This document shows, in pieces, positions 29,448-39,500 of a DNA stretch of 64,000 nt; position 1 is the stretch's first letter; each line of letters begins with the position of its first letter. The translations under genes were made by a program, and so were the position numbers. The notes under the pieces were generated by a model. The model made no database searches. It was given only the letters and a program-made list of their open reading frames with translations, and had not been told where the DNA came from. The stretch comes from Liopterus haemorrhoidalis (Eukaryota > Arthropoda > Insecta > Coleoptera > Dytiscidae). The stretch spans positions 29,120,306-29,184,305 of the forward strand of contig OZ020616.1 of the NCBI GenBank assembly GCA_963971575.1, in the 5' to 3' direction.

Positions 29448-30231
29448 CGGGCGGTTTCACTGCATAGGCGGGTAAAAGAGAGAGCTCCCCACGAAACCTA
29501 ATCCGAGGGGAGCTAGAGTTTCCGTGGTGGGAAATCTCTAGATTGGGGAGGGGGTGCAAGAAGGGTAAGATAGGGGCTCCCCTAGCCAAAATGGAACTTT
29601 TAGCTGGTGAGGGGTAGCCAAAAAATTTATGGAGGGGGGAAGAAAATTAAGGGCGGATATGGAAAAAAAAAATATATATATATTTTTTTTTTTTCTTTTT
29701 TGAAGGGGGGAACTTTGTATCTCCTAGAAGTACAGTGGGGATTTTGAGGGTATATTCGGACTCCCCTTGCCAAAACGCAACTTTTGGCAGGTGAGGGGTA
29801 TATCAAAATTCGGAGGGGGGGGGTAAAATTTCTTTAGCTCACTATTAGAGGCTGCGAGATAAATTTTTGACTATATTGGCCTCCCCCTTCCAAGACGAAG
29901 CTTTTACAGAGTGAGGGGTAGACCAGAAATTTGAGAGGGGGGGGGGGAATTAATTTGGAGAAAGAACTTTGGGAGTTTCCCAGGAGTTGCAGCCCTGTGG
30001 GCCTCGGGAAATGATGCCTGCCTATGCAAATGTGAAACTGTGAGCACTGTGTGAAATTCACTAAGTCCAAATTTGACACGTGCCGACAACGACACGTGCG
30101 GCCTTCACTCGTCCGGAGTGCAAGTCGCTGGCCTTGAATTTATTTTTGGCGATAGAAATCCTGCTGATAGGTGTCCAAGCCGGATTAATGGACTTAGAAA
30201 AATTTCAAAATATGCAATATCACTGATAACC
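29448..30231 (-). promoter_or_regulatory. 5' UTR of the R1-like LINE, with G-run repeats
   Basis: Three imperfect repeats of about 120-180 bp sit near 29570-29640, 29745-29830 and 29870-29950. Each has CTCCCC..GCCAA.A then AACTTTT.GC..GTGAGGGGTA, and ends in a run of 6-14 G on the plus strand (C-runs in the transcript). LINE 5' UTRs usually hold the internal promoter, so these repeats may be regulatory; that is inference. The rest of the 5' UTR continues at 30929-31273. Confidence 0.55.
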
Positions 30232-30746
30232 AGTGGCGAAAGGAAACCTATTTAAAAAAAATATTTAAAAAAAAAATGTAAACTAAAAAAAAAAAATTTT
30301 TTTAAATATTTAGATAAATCTTCAAAATTACATCAAATTATGTTCTATACAAATTTTTGTCCAAGGCTTGCTTTACTAGTTACGAATTAATTATCATGAC
30401 CATGGAAACGTTACATATAAGTATGAAAAAATTGAGACTTGGAAAAATTTTAAATAATTTACAAAAAAATTTCGAAATTTTTCGGTTTATCAAAAAACGT
30501 CTCAAATAAAAGTTATTAGTTATTGCATTTATAGTAACTTTTGTTCAATAAATTTTTTTGAAATATTTTTCTGTTGCTAAATATTCGCAAAAATATTAAA
30601 ATCGACACGAGTAAACTCCCATTTCTAGTCAACCGATTTTCATAAAAAACAATAGGGTTCTTCCTATTTAATAGGTGAATTTTTTAGAACCAGAACGAAC
30701 TCTTTAAGTTAAACCGTTTTTGAGTTATCGTGTATACACACAGACA

Positions 30747-30787
<41 letters not shown>

Positions 30788-30928
30788 GGACGGCACTTCG
30801 AAAATAGGTTTTTTGGATTCCCTGGACCATGAAACGTGGTCATCCGTCAAAATCTCGACATCGAAAATTTTCGCGATTACAATACTTGCCCCTTATATAT
30901 TAAGGTCGGGCAAGTAAAAAAGGGGTTT
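30232..30928 (+). repeat. Dispersed repeat family 2, copy 1
   Basis: It begins CAGTGGCGAAAGG and ends TACTTGCCCC...GGGCAAGTA-AAAA, a terminal hairpin with 9-bp arms. Internal landmarks: AATTATCATGACCATGGAAACG, a (CA)n run at 30745-30784, and CCATGAAACGTGGTC. It interrupts the 5' UTR of the R1-like LINE. The same family is at 33902-37552. It has no coding capacity. Confidence 0.75.
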
Positions 30929-31273
30929 GTAGTGTGTAAATACTACTTACCCCTCATGTACAGTTGATCCGCGGTATTTCTGCAATAATCCTAGGCTCCT
31001 CCAGCAGGTATTGGCACAGTCAGCAGGACTCTGGCACTCCGATTGGCACCGAAAACACACAACAATCCCAGATCACTTCCGGTCTCCGTTTCACCCTTAA
31101 GAAACACCCCGTTCTTCATCACAACGGTTCACCACTTAAAATGTTCGCAGCCACTTGCTGATCAAGATAACAATCTTTCTTCCAATCTTCTGTCACTATC
31201 TAAGCACAATCTGTCGTTTTTGAGCGGAGCGAGCTAACAGCACGTCCGTCTATCACGGCAGATATCGGCAGAT
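30929..31273 (-). promoter_or_regulatory. Start of the R1-like LINE (5' terminal 345 bp)
   Basis: On the minus strand the element starts at 31273 (ATCTGCCGATATCTGCCGTG). This part is GC-richer than its surroundings and would contain the transcription start. No frame longer than about 65 codons is open, and I recognise no motif. Confidence 0.5.
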
Positions 31274-31286
31274 CAAGATTCGTCAC

Positions 31287-31650
31287 CTGTTATGATGTTC
31301 TATACGGATTTTGCAGTGTCTAGATTGAATTTTTTTAGCATTCCCTTACACCAATCAACAGGAACCTTTTTTTGAGCTTCGGTCAAATTATGCGGAATCC
31401 ATCGGGAACAGATCTTTTTCAAAGCTAAATGTTCATGCAAAATCGAATGAATTGCAGTCTGCGATATGCCAAAGGATGCCTCTATTTCTCTGTAAACAGT
31501 CTTTTCTGAAGGTGCTTGTTGTTAAGTTAGGCTTTTACTAAAATCGTAAAAAATCCTCCAACGAAAACCTTCACGAGTAATATTCATTTTTTCACAAATT
31601 TGTTTTTTTAAACGCTCACTGTCAACAAACTATTCGGTCAATTTATAAGC
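31287..31650 (-). pseudogene. mariner transposase, N-terminal part
   Basis: Minus-strand reading gives an N-terminal helix-turn-helix remnant, then KTVYREIEASFGISQTAIHSI, then HLALKKICSRWIPHNLTEAQ and DWCKGMLKKFN, the standard blocks before the first catalytic D of mariner transposases. The WxPHxLT signature is present (WIPHNLT). It joins to the piece ending at 23213 across the LINE insertion. Stops near 31520 (after SLT) show decay. Confidence 0.75.
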
Positions 31651-31761
31651 TGCCACTGATTTCACAATAACAAATGTCACATTTTGCGAATATAGTAATG
31701 ACACATTTCAATATTGCCATCTAGTGGTCGTTTGTAAAAATATTAAAAGGGAACCCTCGTA

Positions 31762-32382
31762 TTAGATAATTAAACACAAAAATGTGCAATAAGTATAACT
31801 TTATTTATTCATCCTATTCACAGCAATACTAAGGGCTGATGTTAACAGGTAGAAGATCAAGGATCTTATCGTACGACAGCTAGCGGCTAATTTTTATTAT
31901 CTTATCAGCACTAATTAACCAAACCAATTAGTACGCGCTACACATTCTCGTCTAACGGAACGGTATTCAATCTTAATAATGCTACGTTCTGAAAATAATT
32001 CATGTATCTGTCAATACTTCTTAAACAATAATGATCCGGTTTCTAACACTAGAAATAAATCAAATGTTCCTCTGATTATATTACTGCAGTGTAGTCAAAG
32101 TGTATCTACTAGTTGGTATTTGTTGATCAATATTTTGAACATCCAGTTACAACAAGCAACAAAAAGTTCCTCCAAGGTGGACGTAGCATTCGTACACTCC
32201 TTGGCATGAATTTCTTCTTTTTCTTCAAACTATTTGTCCGCTTTCAAACGTTTGCCTCCCCTAATTCTATCCTTTTATCTCGGTTTTGGGCAGTCTTACT
32301 CGAACTAAAGCTAGTATTCCTTTTGATCTCATCCCCCCATCGCATCTGCTGTCTGCCACTGGCATATATATAAATAAATAAA
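31762..32382. other. Intergenic, nothing recognised
   Basis: About 620 bp with no motif-bearing frame and no inverted repeat I could pair. Confidence 0.45.
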
Positions 32383-32432
32383 ATGATGTGAAGTGTGAAT
32401 TTTCACACAGTTCAGAGTGTTGTAGGTATTTA
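32383..32432. repeat. Dispersed hairpin core, copy 2
   Basis: GATGTGAAGTGTGAATTTTC then ACACAGTTCAGAGTGTTGTAGG. The arms GTGTGAA/TTCACAC are intact. Direct orientation relative to the other three copies. Confidence 0.75.
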
Positions 32433-33477
32433 ATCAGTATAAAAGTATATAATTTGCGTAAATTTCGTCACAATAAAATATAAATTAAAAAAGTGATTTT
32501 TTCTGCATTTGCTTCGTATCTAAGTCTTCATTAAATTAATAAAAAAAATACCTATACCGTATGTCCTTTTTCGACTTGCAACATAGAGCTTTCCCATGTT
32601 AAATTTTCCGTTGCATATTCTATCTCTATTATGAGTTTTAGACAAAAACTTTATTAATAAAAATTGTTCTCTATTTTAGTCCCAACACATTGTGCCTAAT
32701 TTTGAATAAAAAAAATCCAATTTGTTTGAAAAAGACACACATTATTTTTTTGTATCTATATCTGAAAATAAGAGTTCCCATGCACAAATGAAAATCAAAT
32801 GTCAACAAAGTTTATTTTCAGGTTAAACATGAATTTACAAAATAAAATACTACTCGTATTACATCTAAATTTAATTTTCAAATAAATTTCTATTACTTCG
32901 GTACCATAATGCGTCATGTTGAAACCAAATTTCATCTTCACCTATAATTTCAACTACCAACTATTTTCATGGCAACTGTTATTTTCAGATATAAATACAA
33001 AAAATATTTGTGTGTGGAATGTGCCGTGTCCGTTATATGATAAATCAAGAAGGAGATTGTACGGGTTGCGGACAGCAATGAAAAACAATCAAATCAGCTG
33101 ACAAATTTGGAATAAGTTTTATTCTTCATCAGAGCTACAATAAATACATAAATACATAGTATAAGTAGTAGAAAAACAATAGTACAATAGTGAAAAAATT
33201 GTAAAAAAATTGGAAGCTAAATTTAAATAACAAAAATAATGAAAAAAGAAAAAATTATATAGAATATAAGCATACCTAATAAGAAGTGACAGTCTGACGT
33301 AAAAGAATGCATGTTGAAAAATGTATGTAGTCATATGTAAAGTAGTAAAAAAAAAATAATAATAAATACAATAAAAAACAATGGTCACAATATAAAAAAA
33401 AATTCATTAAAATACAACACTGATGTACTACACATATAATAAACACTTTAAAATTGCAATTACAAATAGTAAAAAAT
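32433..33477. other. Intergenic, with one half of a distant inverted pair
   Basis: The stretch 32560-32740 (CCTTTTTCGACTTGCAAC, TCCGTTGCATATTC, AGTCCCAACACATTG) is the reverse complement of 38265-38450 with scattered mismatches, so it is a dispersed repeat present in both orientations. The remainder has no recognisable structure or gene. Confidence 0.6.
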
Positions 33478-33527
33478 GATGTGAAGTGTGAATTTTCACA
33501 CATTTCAGGGGTTCGCAGGTATTTAGT
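33478..33527. repeat. Dispersed hairpin core, copy 3
   Basis: GATGTGAAGTGTGAATTTTC then ACACATTTCAGGGGTTCGCAGG. Same core and orientation as the other copies; the flanks differ. Confidence 0.75.
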
Positions 33528-34088
33528 AAGTGAATAATGATTATTTGGGATGCCAAAACAAATATTATGTTAAAATATATATATATATATATATTTTTTT
33601 TGTTAATTTTAATTCAAATGCCTAATACCATTATCTAGGTTTTTAAATATGTGCAGTATTTTTTTTTTTTTATATAGCAAGGTTCAATAAGATTTTGAAA
33701 ATTACGCCTATGGCTTCCATTGGTTGTTTTAGTCGTAAGCTCTGCTCTTCTGATTTCGTGTATTCAATTTCAACAATTTCCACTAGTTTTTCCGCTTACA
33801 AATTTACGCTTTTAAAAATTAAATGCAATATTTGCCCAAATATAACTAGAATTTTGAAAAAATAATTTAAACAAAATAAAAATGCAAAGAAAAACAGAAA
33901 CCAGTGGCGAAGGGAAACCTCCGCTAGACTTGCCCTCCCAAAAAAAAAAAAAAAATTAACTTTTTTTTTTTAAATATTTAGATAAATCTTCAAAAATACA
34001 TCAAATTATGTTCTATACAAATTTTTGTCCAAGGCTTGCTTTACTTGTTACGAATTAATTATCATGACCATGGAAACGTTACATATAA

Positions 34089-37000
34089 TGTCAATAATGT
34101 CAATAATCCAAGGAAGAGGAATATTTTAAATGAAAAAAATAATGCAACAGAAACTATTTTTTTAGAAAAAATGTAGTCTCAAAAATTAATGAAACGCATA
34201 CTGAGTTCAAATTAAATCTATTATATCTAAATCTACAGGGCTTGAGGAATAGGGTCGATTACGTGGAGTCACTAATTATAGATAAATATTTTAATTTCCT
34301 CTGTTTATCAGAAAATTGGTTAAAGACAACTGAAATCAGCGAGTATGTCATTGAAAATTTTACTAATGTCACTCATTTTTGCAGGGAAAAGTATAAAAAC
34401 GGTGGAGTTATAATTTATATTAAAACATCCCTTTTATCCAAGTTTAATTATAAAATCTTGGAAAATATTAACAGCTTATCTGTGGAAAAAGATTGTGAAA
34501 TAGTAGGTATTCAGATCTATTCACTAAAAACAGTAATAATTAATATATACAGATCACCATATGGAGATTTAAAAAAGTTTTTAGAAATCATGGACTGTGC
34601 TTTACGCACTATAAACCCTTGTTACGATATTATCGTAGGAGGGGATTTTAATGTTAAATTCAATAAAAATGAATCAGATACACTACTAGTATATGACACC
34701 TTACGGGCTTTTAACTTGCAAAAATTGGTGACATTTAGTACAAGGGGCAAAAACTGTTTGGATAACATATTCTCCAACACAAATAATGATAATGACACCA
34801 TTTTTAAAGTACAGAACTCCTTCTCAGATCATAGCGGTGCGGGAATGTACAGGAGGGTTAGTCAAACAGTTCATGTCCCTTTAGATGACACTCCAAAATA
34901 TCATCGCCCTATAACACAGGAAGGTCTCATAAATTTTTACCAGGAATTATCTTTGATTGAGTGGAAGTTTGGAAATAATGGAATATATGATTGTGAGCAG
35001 GATTTTGAATACTTTCTAAATCAAGTAGTTACAATACTGAACAGCGTTTTCCCGGAGAAACGAATAGGTTTGAAGAAACATTCAAATAACACTTTTTTTT
35101 GGTTCAATGATGAAGTAAAGTTCTGGAGAAATGTTGCACAACTTGCTCATCAATATTATTTACAAAACTCCACTCCTGCAAATAAGGCTATTAGAAATAA
35201 ATACAGGAATATGTACCGAAAACATATTATGGCAAGTAAAAAAACAGCAAACTGTCGGTACATAGATGGCTCTGACAACAAGCCAAAAGCTCTTTGGGCT
35301 GTGGTAAACAGTCAGAGACCCCGGAAGCCACACGTGGAGTGTCCTAAACCATGCAATGTGATTAATAATTATTTTGCAAGTATCTCGGTAAACCTAAATC
35401 AGAGTCTCCCGTTCAGTAATACGAATCCCATTTCAATAGTAGAAGCAGCAACTAATAATTTGAATATCCCTGTATTTTATTTTAAAGAGGTGACACACAA
35501 CCAGGTTAGGGACGCCATACAGGCATTAAAAAATAACAAAAGCAGGGATTCCTACAATCTTAGTGCCTACATCATAAAAACAATCAAAGATATAATTATT
35601 TCTCCACTTTGCGTATTATACAATAGTGCAATAAGATCTAATATTTTCCCCTCACTATTAAAATTAAATAAAGTTATCCCAATTTATAAGGGAAAAGGAA
35701 GCAAGGAGGAGTTAAATAATTATAGGCCTGTATCCCTCACCCCAATATTCTCAAAAATTTTTGAGAAAATTTTGCTGAAGCAGCTAGCCGAACATTTTGA
35801 AAATAATGATTTATTAAGCAAGAGTCAGTTTGGTTTTAGAAGTGGCAAATCTACAACAACAGCTATCTTGGATTTTATAGATTTTGTGACAACAGGATTT
35901 GAAACTGGTACATACACTATGGCCACTTTCTATGACTTAACAAAGGCTTTTGACTGTGTGCCACATGATTTGCTAATAAAGAAAATGTCGTGCTACAATA
36001 TTAGTCCAGAGAGTTGCCAACTTCTAAATTCCTTTATAACAAACCGGAAACAATATGTTTGGGCAAATGATACTCAATCTGATGAGCAAAACATCCATTT
36101 TGGAGTACCGCAAGGTTCAATATTGGCCCCGCTGTTGTTTCTGATTTACATTAATGATTTACCAACTTTTATAGAGGATGCAAAGTCTGTTTTATATGCA
36201 GACGATACCACGCTGCTTAATCAGTCCGAAACCTACCAAGAAATGAAATCCAATAACGCCTTAATAAAAAATGCTGCGCAAGATTGGTTTGTGGCGAACA
36301 GATTAAGCAGAAACGAATCCAAGACCCAACACCTATTGTTTTCCCTAAGACCAATAACAGAGAATATTAGGCAAGATCCTGTTAAGTTCCTAGGAGTAAC
36401 TATTGGTATAAATCTAGGTTGGGAAAAACACGCGGAAACAACAGCGGAAAAATTATGCAAGGCAATCTACTGTATAAGAAATCTAAAATCTAAGGTACAC
36501 AGAAATGTCCTGGTGACTGCATATCATGCCCTGGTTGAGTCACACATAACATATGCTTTGCTAGCTTGGGGACACTCCACACATACCCAAAGAATTTTTC
36601 GATTACAACGGCGAGTTGTTAGAGTGATTTGTGGTCTGAGTTACAGACAAGACTGCAGACAACATTTTGTTGAACTAGGCCTGATGACACTACCGTCCTT
36701 ATATATATTCTACTGCCTTATTTACATGCATCAAACCAAAGATAATTTCAAAACGCAGGAACAAATTCATAAATATGAGACGAGAGGGAAACACTTGATA
36801 AGACCAGCATACATTAGAGTAGGTTGTGCAAGATACTCAATTAATTATTATTGCACTAAATTTTATAATATCTTACCTGAGAATATTAAAGGTTTGCCTC
36901 TCCACTCATTTAGAAATATTTTAAAGTAATTTTTTAAGGAAAATGCGTTTTACAATTATGATGAGTTCCTTACAAACGATTTCAATAATATAAGTTTTTA

Positions 37001-37091
37001 GAAATAAGTATTTATGTAACCATTTTGTAAAGACGTGTGTAAAAATGTAAATTTGAAAACACTAATAAATATTATTATTATTATTATTATT
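34089..37091 (+). mobile_element. Daphne/CR1/Jockey-like LINE B
   Basis: A 3-kb insertion with a 6-bp duplication ATATAA (34083-34088 and 37092-37097) and a (TTA)n tail at 37065-37091. It carries one long open frame. No ORF1 is present beyond a short scrap (34090-34175, ending in a TAG), so the copy is 5'-truncated or belongs to a single-ORF family. Tail and protein type match LINE relic A at the left end of the window. Confidence 0.85.
34143..36929 (+). CDS. LINE B endonuclease and reverse transcriptase
   Basis: An open frame of 928 codons. Endonuclease: LYLNLQGLRNRVDYVESL at the N-terminus, CLSENWL (catalytic E), GGVIIYI, VIINIYRSPYGD, VGGDFNVKF near 34640, and SFSDHSG near 34820. RT: NNYRPVSLTPIFSKIFEKI, SQFGFRSGKSTTTAI near 35825, FYDLTKAFDCVPHDL near 35930 (catalytic D), GVPQGSILAPLLF, and YADD at 36195-36206. 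The C-terminal part has SHITYALLAWGHST and FYNILPENIKGLP, as in CR1/Daphne-type LINEs. All catalytic residues are present and there are no stops. No ATG starts the frame: the first codons after the upstream stop (34140-34142) lack a methionine, so the true start was probably lost with the 5' end or needs recoding. Confidence 0.88.
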   Translation, partial: CNRNYFFRKNVVSKINETHTEFKLNLLYLNLQGLRNRVDYVESLIIDKYFNFLCLSENWLKTTEISEYVIENFTNVTHFCREKYKNGGVIIYIKTSLLSKFNYKILENINSLSVEKDCEIVGIQIYSLKTVIINIYRSPYGDLKKFLEIMDCALRTINPCYDIIVGGDFNVKFNKNESDTLLVYDTLRAFNLQKLVTFSTRGKNCLDNIFSNTNNDNDTIFKVQNSFSDHSGAGMYRRVSQTVHVPLDDTPKYHRPITQEGLINFYQELSLIEWKFGNNGIYDCEQDFEYFLNQVVTILNSVFPEKRIGLKKHSNNTFFWFNDEVKFWRNVAQLAHQYYLQNSTPANKAIRNKYRNMYRKHIMASKKTANCRYIDGSDNKPKALWAVVNSQRPRKPHVECPKPCNVINNYFASISVNLNQSLPFSNTNPISIVEAATNNLNIPVFYFKEVTHNQVRDAIQALKNNKSRDSYNLSAYIIKTIKDIIISPLCVLYNSAIRSNIFPSLLKLNKVIPIYKGKGSKEELNNYRPVSLTPIFSKIFEKILLKQLAEHFENNDLLSKSQFGFRSGKSTTTAILDFIDFVTTGFETGTYTMATFYDLTKAFDCVPHDLLIKKMSCYNISPESCQLLNSFITNRKQYVWANDTQSDEQNIHFGVPQGSILAPLLFLIYINDLPTFIEDAKSVLYADDTTLLNQSETYQEMKSNNALIKNAAQDWFVANRLSRNESKTQHLLFSLRPITENIRQDPVKFLGVTIGINLGWEKHAETTAEKLCKAIYCIRNLKSKVHRNVLVTAYHALVESHITYALLAWGHSTHTQRIFRLQRRVVRVICGLSYRQDCRQHFVELGLMTLPSLYIFYCLIYMHQTKDNFKTQEQIHKYETRGKHLIRPAYIRVGCARYSINYYCTKFYNILPENIKGLPLHSFRNILK

Positions 37092-37555
37092 ATATAAATA
37101 TGAAAAAATTGAGACAAAAAATTTTCAAAATTTTTCGTTTTATCAAAAAACGTCTCAAATTAGTTATTGCATTTATAGTAACTTTTGTTCAATAAATTTT
37201 CTGTTGCTAAATATTCGCCAAAATCTTAAAATCGACACGAGTAAACTCCCATTTCTATTCAAACGATCTTTATAAAAAACAATAGGGTTCTTCCCATTTA
37301 ATAGGAGAATTTTTTAGTACCAAAACGAATTCTCTAAGTTGAACCGTTCTTGAGTTATCGTGTATACATACAGACACACACACAGACACACACACAGGCA
37401 CACAGACACACACACATACGGACGGCACTTCGAAAATAGGTTTTTTGGATTCCCTGGACCATGAAACGTGGTCATCAGTCAAAATCTCGACATCGAAAAT
37501 TTTCGCGATTACAATACTTGCCCCTTATATATTAAGGTCGGGCAAGTAAAAATGA

Positions 37556-37648
37556 AATTGCCTGGAGGACGGATCGAACTCGAGTTTGCAAATTAGAACG
37601 CCAGTACCTTACGCATTACACCATCAAAGCGCTCTGTTTACTGTACTA
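37556..37648 (-). mobile_element. tRNA-like sequence (SINE head or tRNA pseudogene)
   Basis: On the minus strand this reads GAGCGCTTTGATGGTGTAATGC (A-box-like) and, some 35 nt later, GAGTTCGATCC (an exact B-box pattern), ending GTCCTCCAGGCAA. Spacing fits a tRNA or tRNA-derived SINE. I could not form a clean acceptor stem or anticodon arm, so a functional tRNA is unlikely. It lies directly beside the hairpin end of family 2 copy 2 but is absent from copy 1. Confidence 0.5.
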
Positions 37649-37689
37649 CATAATATCATTAAATATTTTACATGGTCAAGCAAAAACCA

Positions 37690-38111
37690 CAAAAAATGCG
37701 TTACTTTCTGAAAACCTAATCTGATCAAAAATTCCTGTTGTACTATTCCGGTTCACACAAATGTACATTACTTAGAATTTTTTCAGATTTTTTGTTTAAA
37801 CCATCTGGGCTACAAGGTGTGGGACAAAATTTTTTTTGCACAATTTTGGCAAAAATCGCGTCAAGATAATTTATTTTGCAAAAATAAAATTTTGATCGTT
37901 AATCCACGTACTAAGGGCTTTCATTTGATACCCTTCTCAGAATTTAACAAAAAAAAAATTGATTTTCGATGAGCACATATTTGTTTATATTTTTAGGGGG
38001 ATATGTTTTTTAGATGTTTTGGTATTTTTCCTATGTGCGGGTCAATGAGTTGTATAAGCATGCCAAATTTTAACTCTCTAGGTTTAGCCGTTTGGCTACA
38101 ATTTTTACCGA

Positions 38112-38169
<58 letters not shown>

Positions 38170-38218
38170 GACAAAATGACGGTATAAGGGTTTTTTGGTC
38201 ATACCTACAAAACCCTAA
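37690..38218 (+). repeat. Dispersed repeat family 3, copy 1 (CAGA-bearing)
   Basis: Landmarks shared by several copies: CTAATCTGATCAAAAATTCC, CAATGTACATTA, TTTTTCAGATTTTT, ATATGTGGGTCAA, ATGCCAAATTT.AACTCTCTAGG, TAGCCGTTTGGCTACAATTT, then a (CAGA)n tract (here 38107-38169, about 15 units), TGACGGTATAAGGG and finally CATACCTACAAAACCCTAAAA. Other copies lie at 38710-39500, 43490-43668, 51405-52363, 53660-54620 and 56440-57085. There is no stable coding frame; function and class are unknown. Confidence 0.7.
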
Positions 38219-38264
38219 AAAGGCAGTACAATGAGTGACAACGAAGATCGAACAAAAAATATTG

Positions 38265-38450
38265 TGTGCCTTTTTTCAAACAAATTTTTTTATTTAAAAT
38301 TAGACACTATGTGTTGGGACTAAAATGTTGAACAATTTTTATTAATAGTTTTTCTCTAATCTTATAGTAGGGATAGAATATGCAATGGAAAATTTAACAT
38401 GCAAAAGCTCTAAGTTGCAAGTCGAAAAAGGACGTACGGTATATTGATAC
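38265..38450 (-). repeat. Inverted partner of the repeat at 32560-32740
   Basis: It reads TGTGTTGGGACTAAAA, AATATGCAATGGAAAATTTAAC and GTTGCAAGTCGAAAAAGGAC, the reverse complement of the left copy. Confidence 0.65.
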
Positions 38451-38495
38451 ATGGTTTAATTTTTTCAATTTCAGAAACGTATTTCTCACTATAAA

Positions 38496-38694
38496 TAGGG
38501 TGACCAGATTTCAGTGAAGGAAAACCGGGACACAGGAAAAAAAAAGAAGGTCTTTGTTTCCTCCCAGATCCAAGTGAAGAGCAAAAAAAAAAAAAGGTCC
38601 TCACCTCCCAAATCCAATACAATCCGGTGGTCCCGAGAACAGTTTTCGGGACACCGGGACAATTGACCGAAAACCGGGACGGATGGTCACCCTA
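38496..38694. mobile_element. 199-bp hAT-type MITE (TAGGGTGACCA family)
   Basis: Terminal inverted repeats TAGGGTGACCA and TGGTCACCCTA, with an exact 8-bp duplication ACTATAAA (38488-38495 and 38695-38702). The interior has GGTCCTCACCTCCCAAATCC motifs and several ACCGGGAC strings. A second family member is at 62427-62696. Confidence 0.88.
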
Positions 38695-38709
38695 ACTATA
38701 AACAATGTT

Positions 38710-39500
38710 TAGCCTGCGTTTAAACTCGATTATCAGCTGTTTTTCGATTTTTTTTTTATTATATTTTTAATTTCAAAAGAAGATATACACAACCTTAGCT
38801 AAAGATACAAAAAATCCATAACATTAGCAGCCATAATTTAACTATGAATTAAAAAATAACAATTTTGTCAAAAACACAAAAATTGCAAAATTTTTCAAAA
38901 ACAAATCTGATCTTAAATTTCTTTCGTACGTTTCCGGTTCACAGGGTCGGCGGAAGCGTGAGGATCGTTTGTATTAAGTCATTACTTGTATTCTAGATGT
39001 GAGGACTTTTAGGTCACCACTTATATTTTAGAAATGAGGACCTTTTTGATTCCAGGACATCACTTTATATAATATGTTTAAGAGAGCCCTATTATAAATA
39101 CTTACCCAGAGCTCAAAAAAAAGCTAGTAACGGCCCTGTCTGGGGGCGCTGAATTAAGTCTTGCCTACGGGCGCCAATGACCCTCGCGCCGGCCCTGCCG
39201 GTTCAAGTCAATGTACTTAACTAAGAATTTTTTCAGATTTTTAGGTTTAAAGGGGTTATAATTCCTTTCCGTTACTTATTTTTGGTCTCAAGAGCTTTCT
39301 TTAAATATCACATAATATATATTTTTTAAATATTAATTTTGTTTTAATGACACAAAAGATTCGATATTTTGCGAAAAACTAATCTGTTCAAAAACTTATT
39401 GAATACATATCTGTTTATATTTATCTCGTGATGTGTTCTTGGTTTCTCTATATTTTTCCTATATATGGGTCAAAGAGTTGTACAAGGTTTGGCTACAATT
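38710..39500 (+). repeat. Dispersed repeat family 3, copy 2, split by a MITE
   Basis: It starts with CTCGATTATCAGCTGTTTTTCG and continues through the TCTGATC...TTTCCGGTTCA block. It is interrupted at 38942-39197 and resumes with AGTCAATGTACTTAACTAAG and TTTTTCAGATTTTTAGG, ending near GGTTTGGCTACAATTTCTAC. Confidence 0.65.
38942..39197. mobile_element. 256-bp hAT-type MITE (CAGGGYCGGCG family)
   Basis: Ends CAGGGTCGGCGG and CGCCGGCCCTG (inverted), with an exact 8-bp duplication CCGGTTCA (38934-38941 and 39198-39205). The interior holds two minus-orientation copies of the TTCTAGA..TGAGGAC motif that recurs at 41154-41245. Confidence 0.88.

Larger units (their letters stand above)
23214..31273 (-). 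mobile_element. Full-length R1-clade LINE
   Basis: An 8,060-bp minus-strand insertion bounded by a perfect 13-bp duplication CAAGATTCGTCAC (23201-23213 and 31274-31286). It has a 20-base A tail (T run at 23215-23234), a 1.3-kb 3' UTR with large tandem repeats, ORF2 (24524-27466), ORF1 (27456-29447) and a 5' UTR reaching 31273, into which a 0.7-kb dispersed repeat has inserted. Coding part and UTRs are GC-rich compared with the AT-rich surroundings. The R1 assignment is from the ORF2 sequence type; R1 itself targets 28S rDNA, but this copy sits in a mariner. Confidence 0.88.
22557..31759 (-). mobile_element. mariner element, split by a LINE
   Basis: The ends are inverted copies of CGAGGG(C/T)T(A/C)CCT(A/T)TTAA, each next to a TA (22555-22556 and 31760-31761), as in Tc1/mariner elements. 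Removing the 23214-31273 insertion leaves about 1.13 kb, close to the size of a mariner. The transposase is on the minus strand and is broken (see its two pieces). Confidence 0.82.
33902..37552 (+). repeat. Dispersed repeat family 2, copy 2, split by a LINE
   Basis: The left part 33902-34088 (CAGTGGCGAAGGG ... CCATGGAAACGTTACATATAA) and the right part 37092-37552 (from ATGAAAAAATTGAGAC to the hairpin TACTTGCCCC...GGGCAAGTA) together match copy 1 at 30232-30928. The LINE at 34089-37091 sits between them. The internal CA-rich tract is at 37370-37418. Confidence 0.8.

Noticed and set aside
23214..31273. Possible nearby 28S rDNA because of the R1-clade LINE
   Set aside because: The flanks are a mariner with a TA duplication and transposase motifs; no rRNA sequence is seen.
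33119..33503. Overlapping F/Y/C-rich minus-strand frames
   Set aside because: They result from A-rich plus-strand sequence read backwards; composition is typical of non-coding AT-rich DNA.
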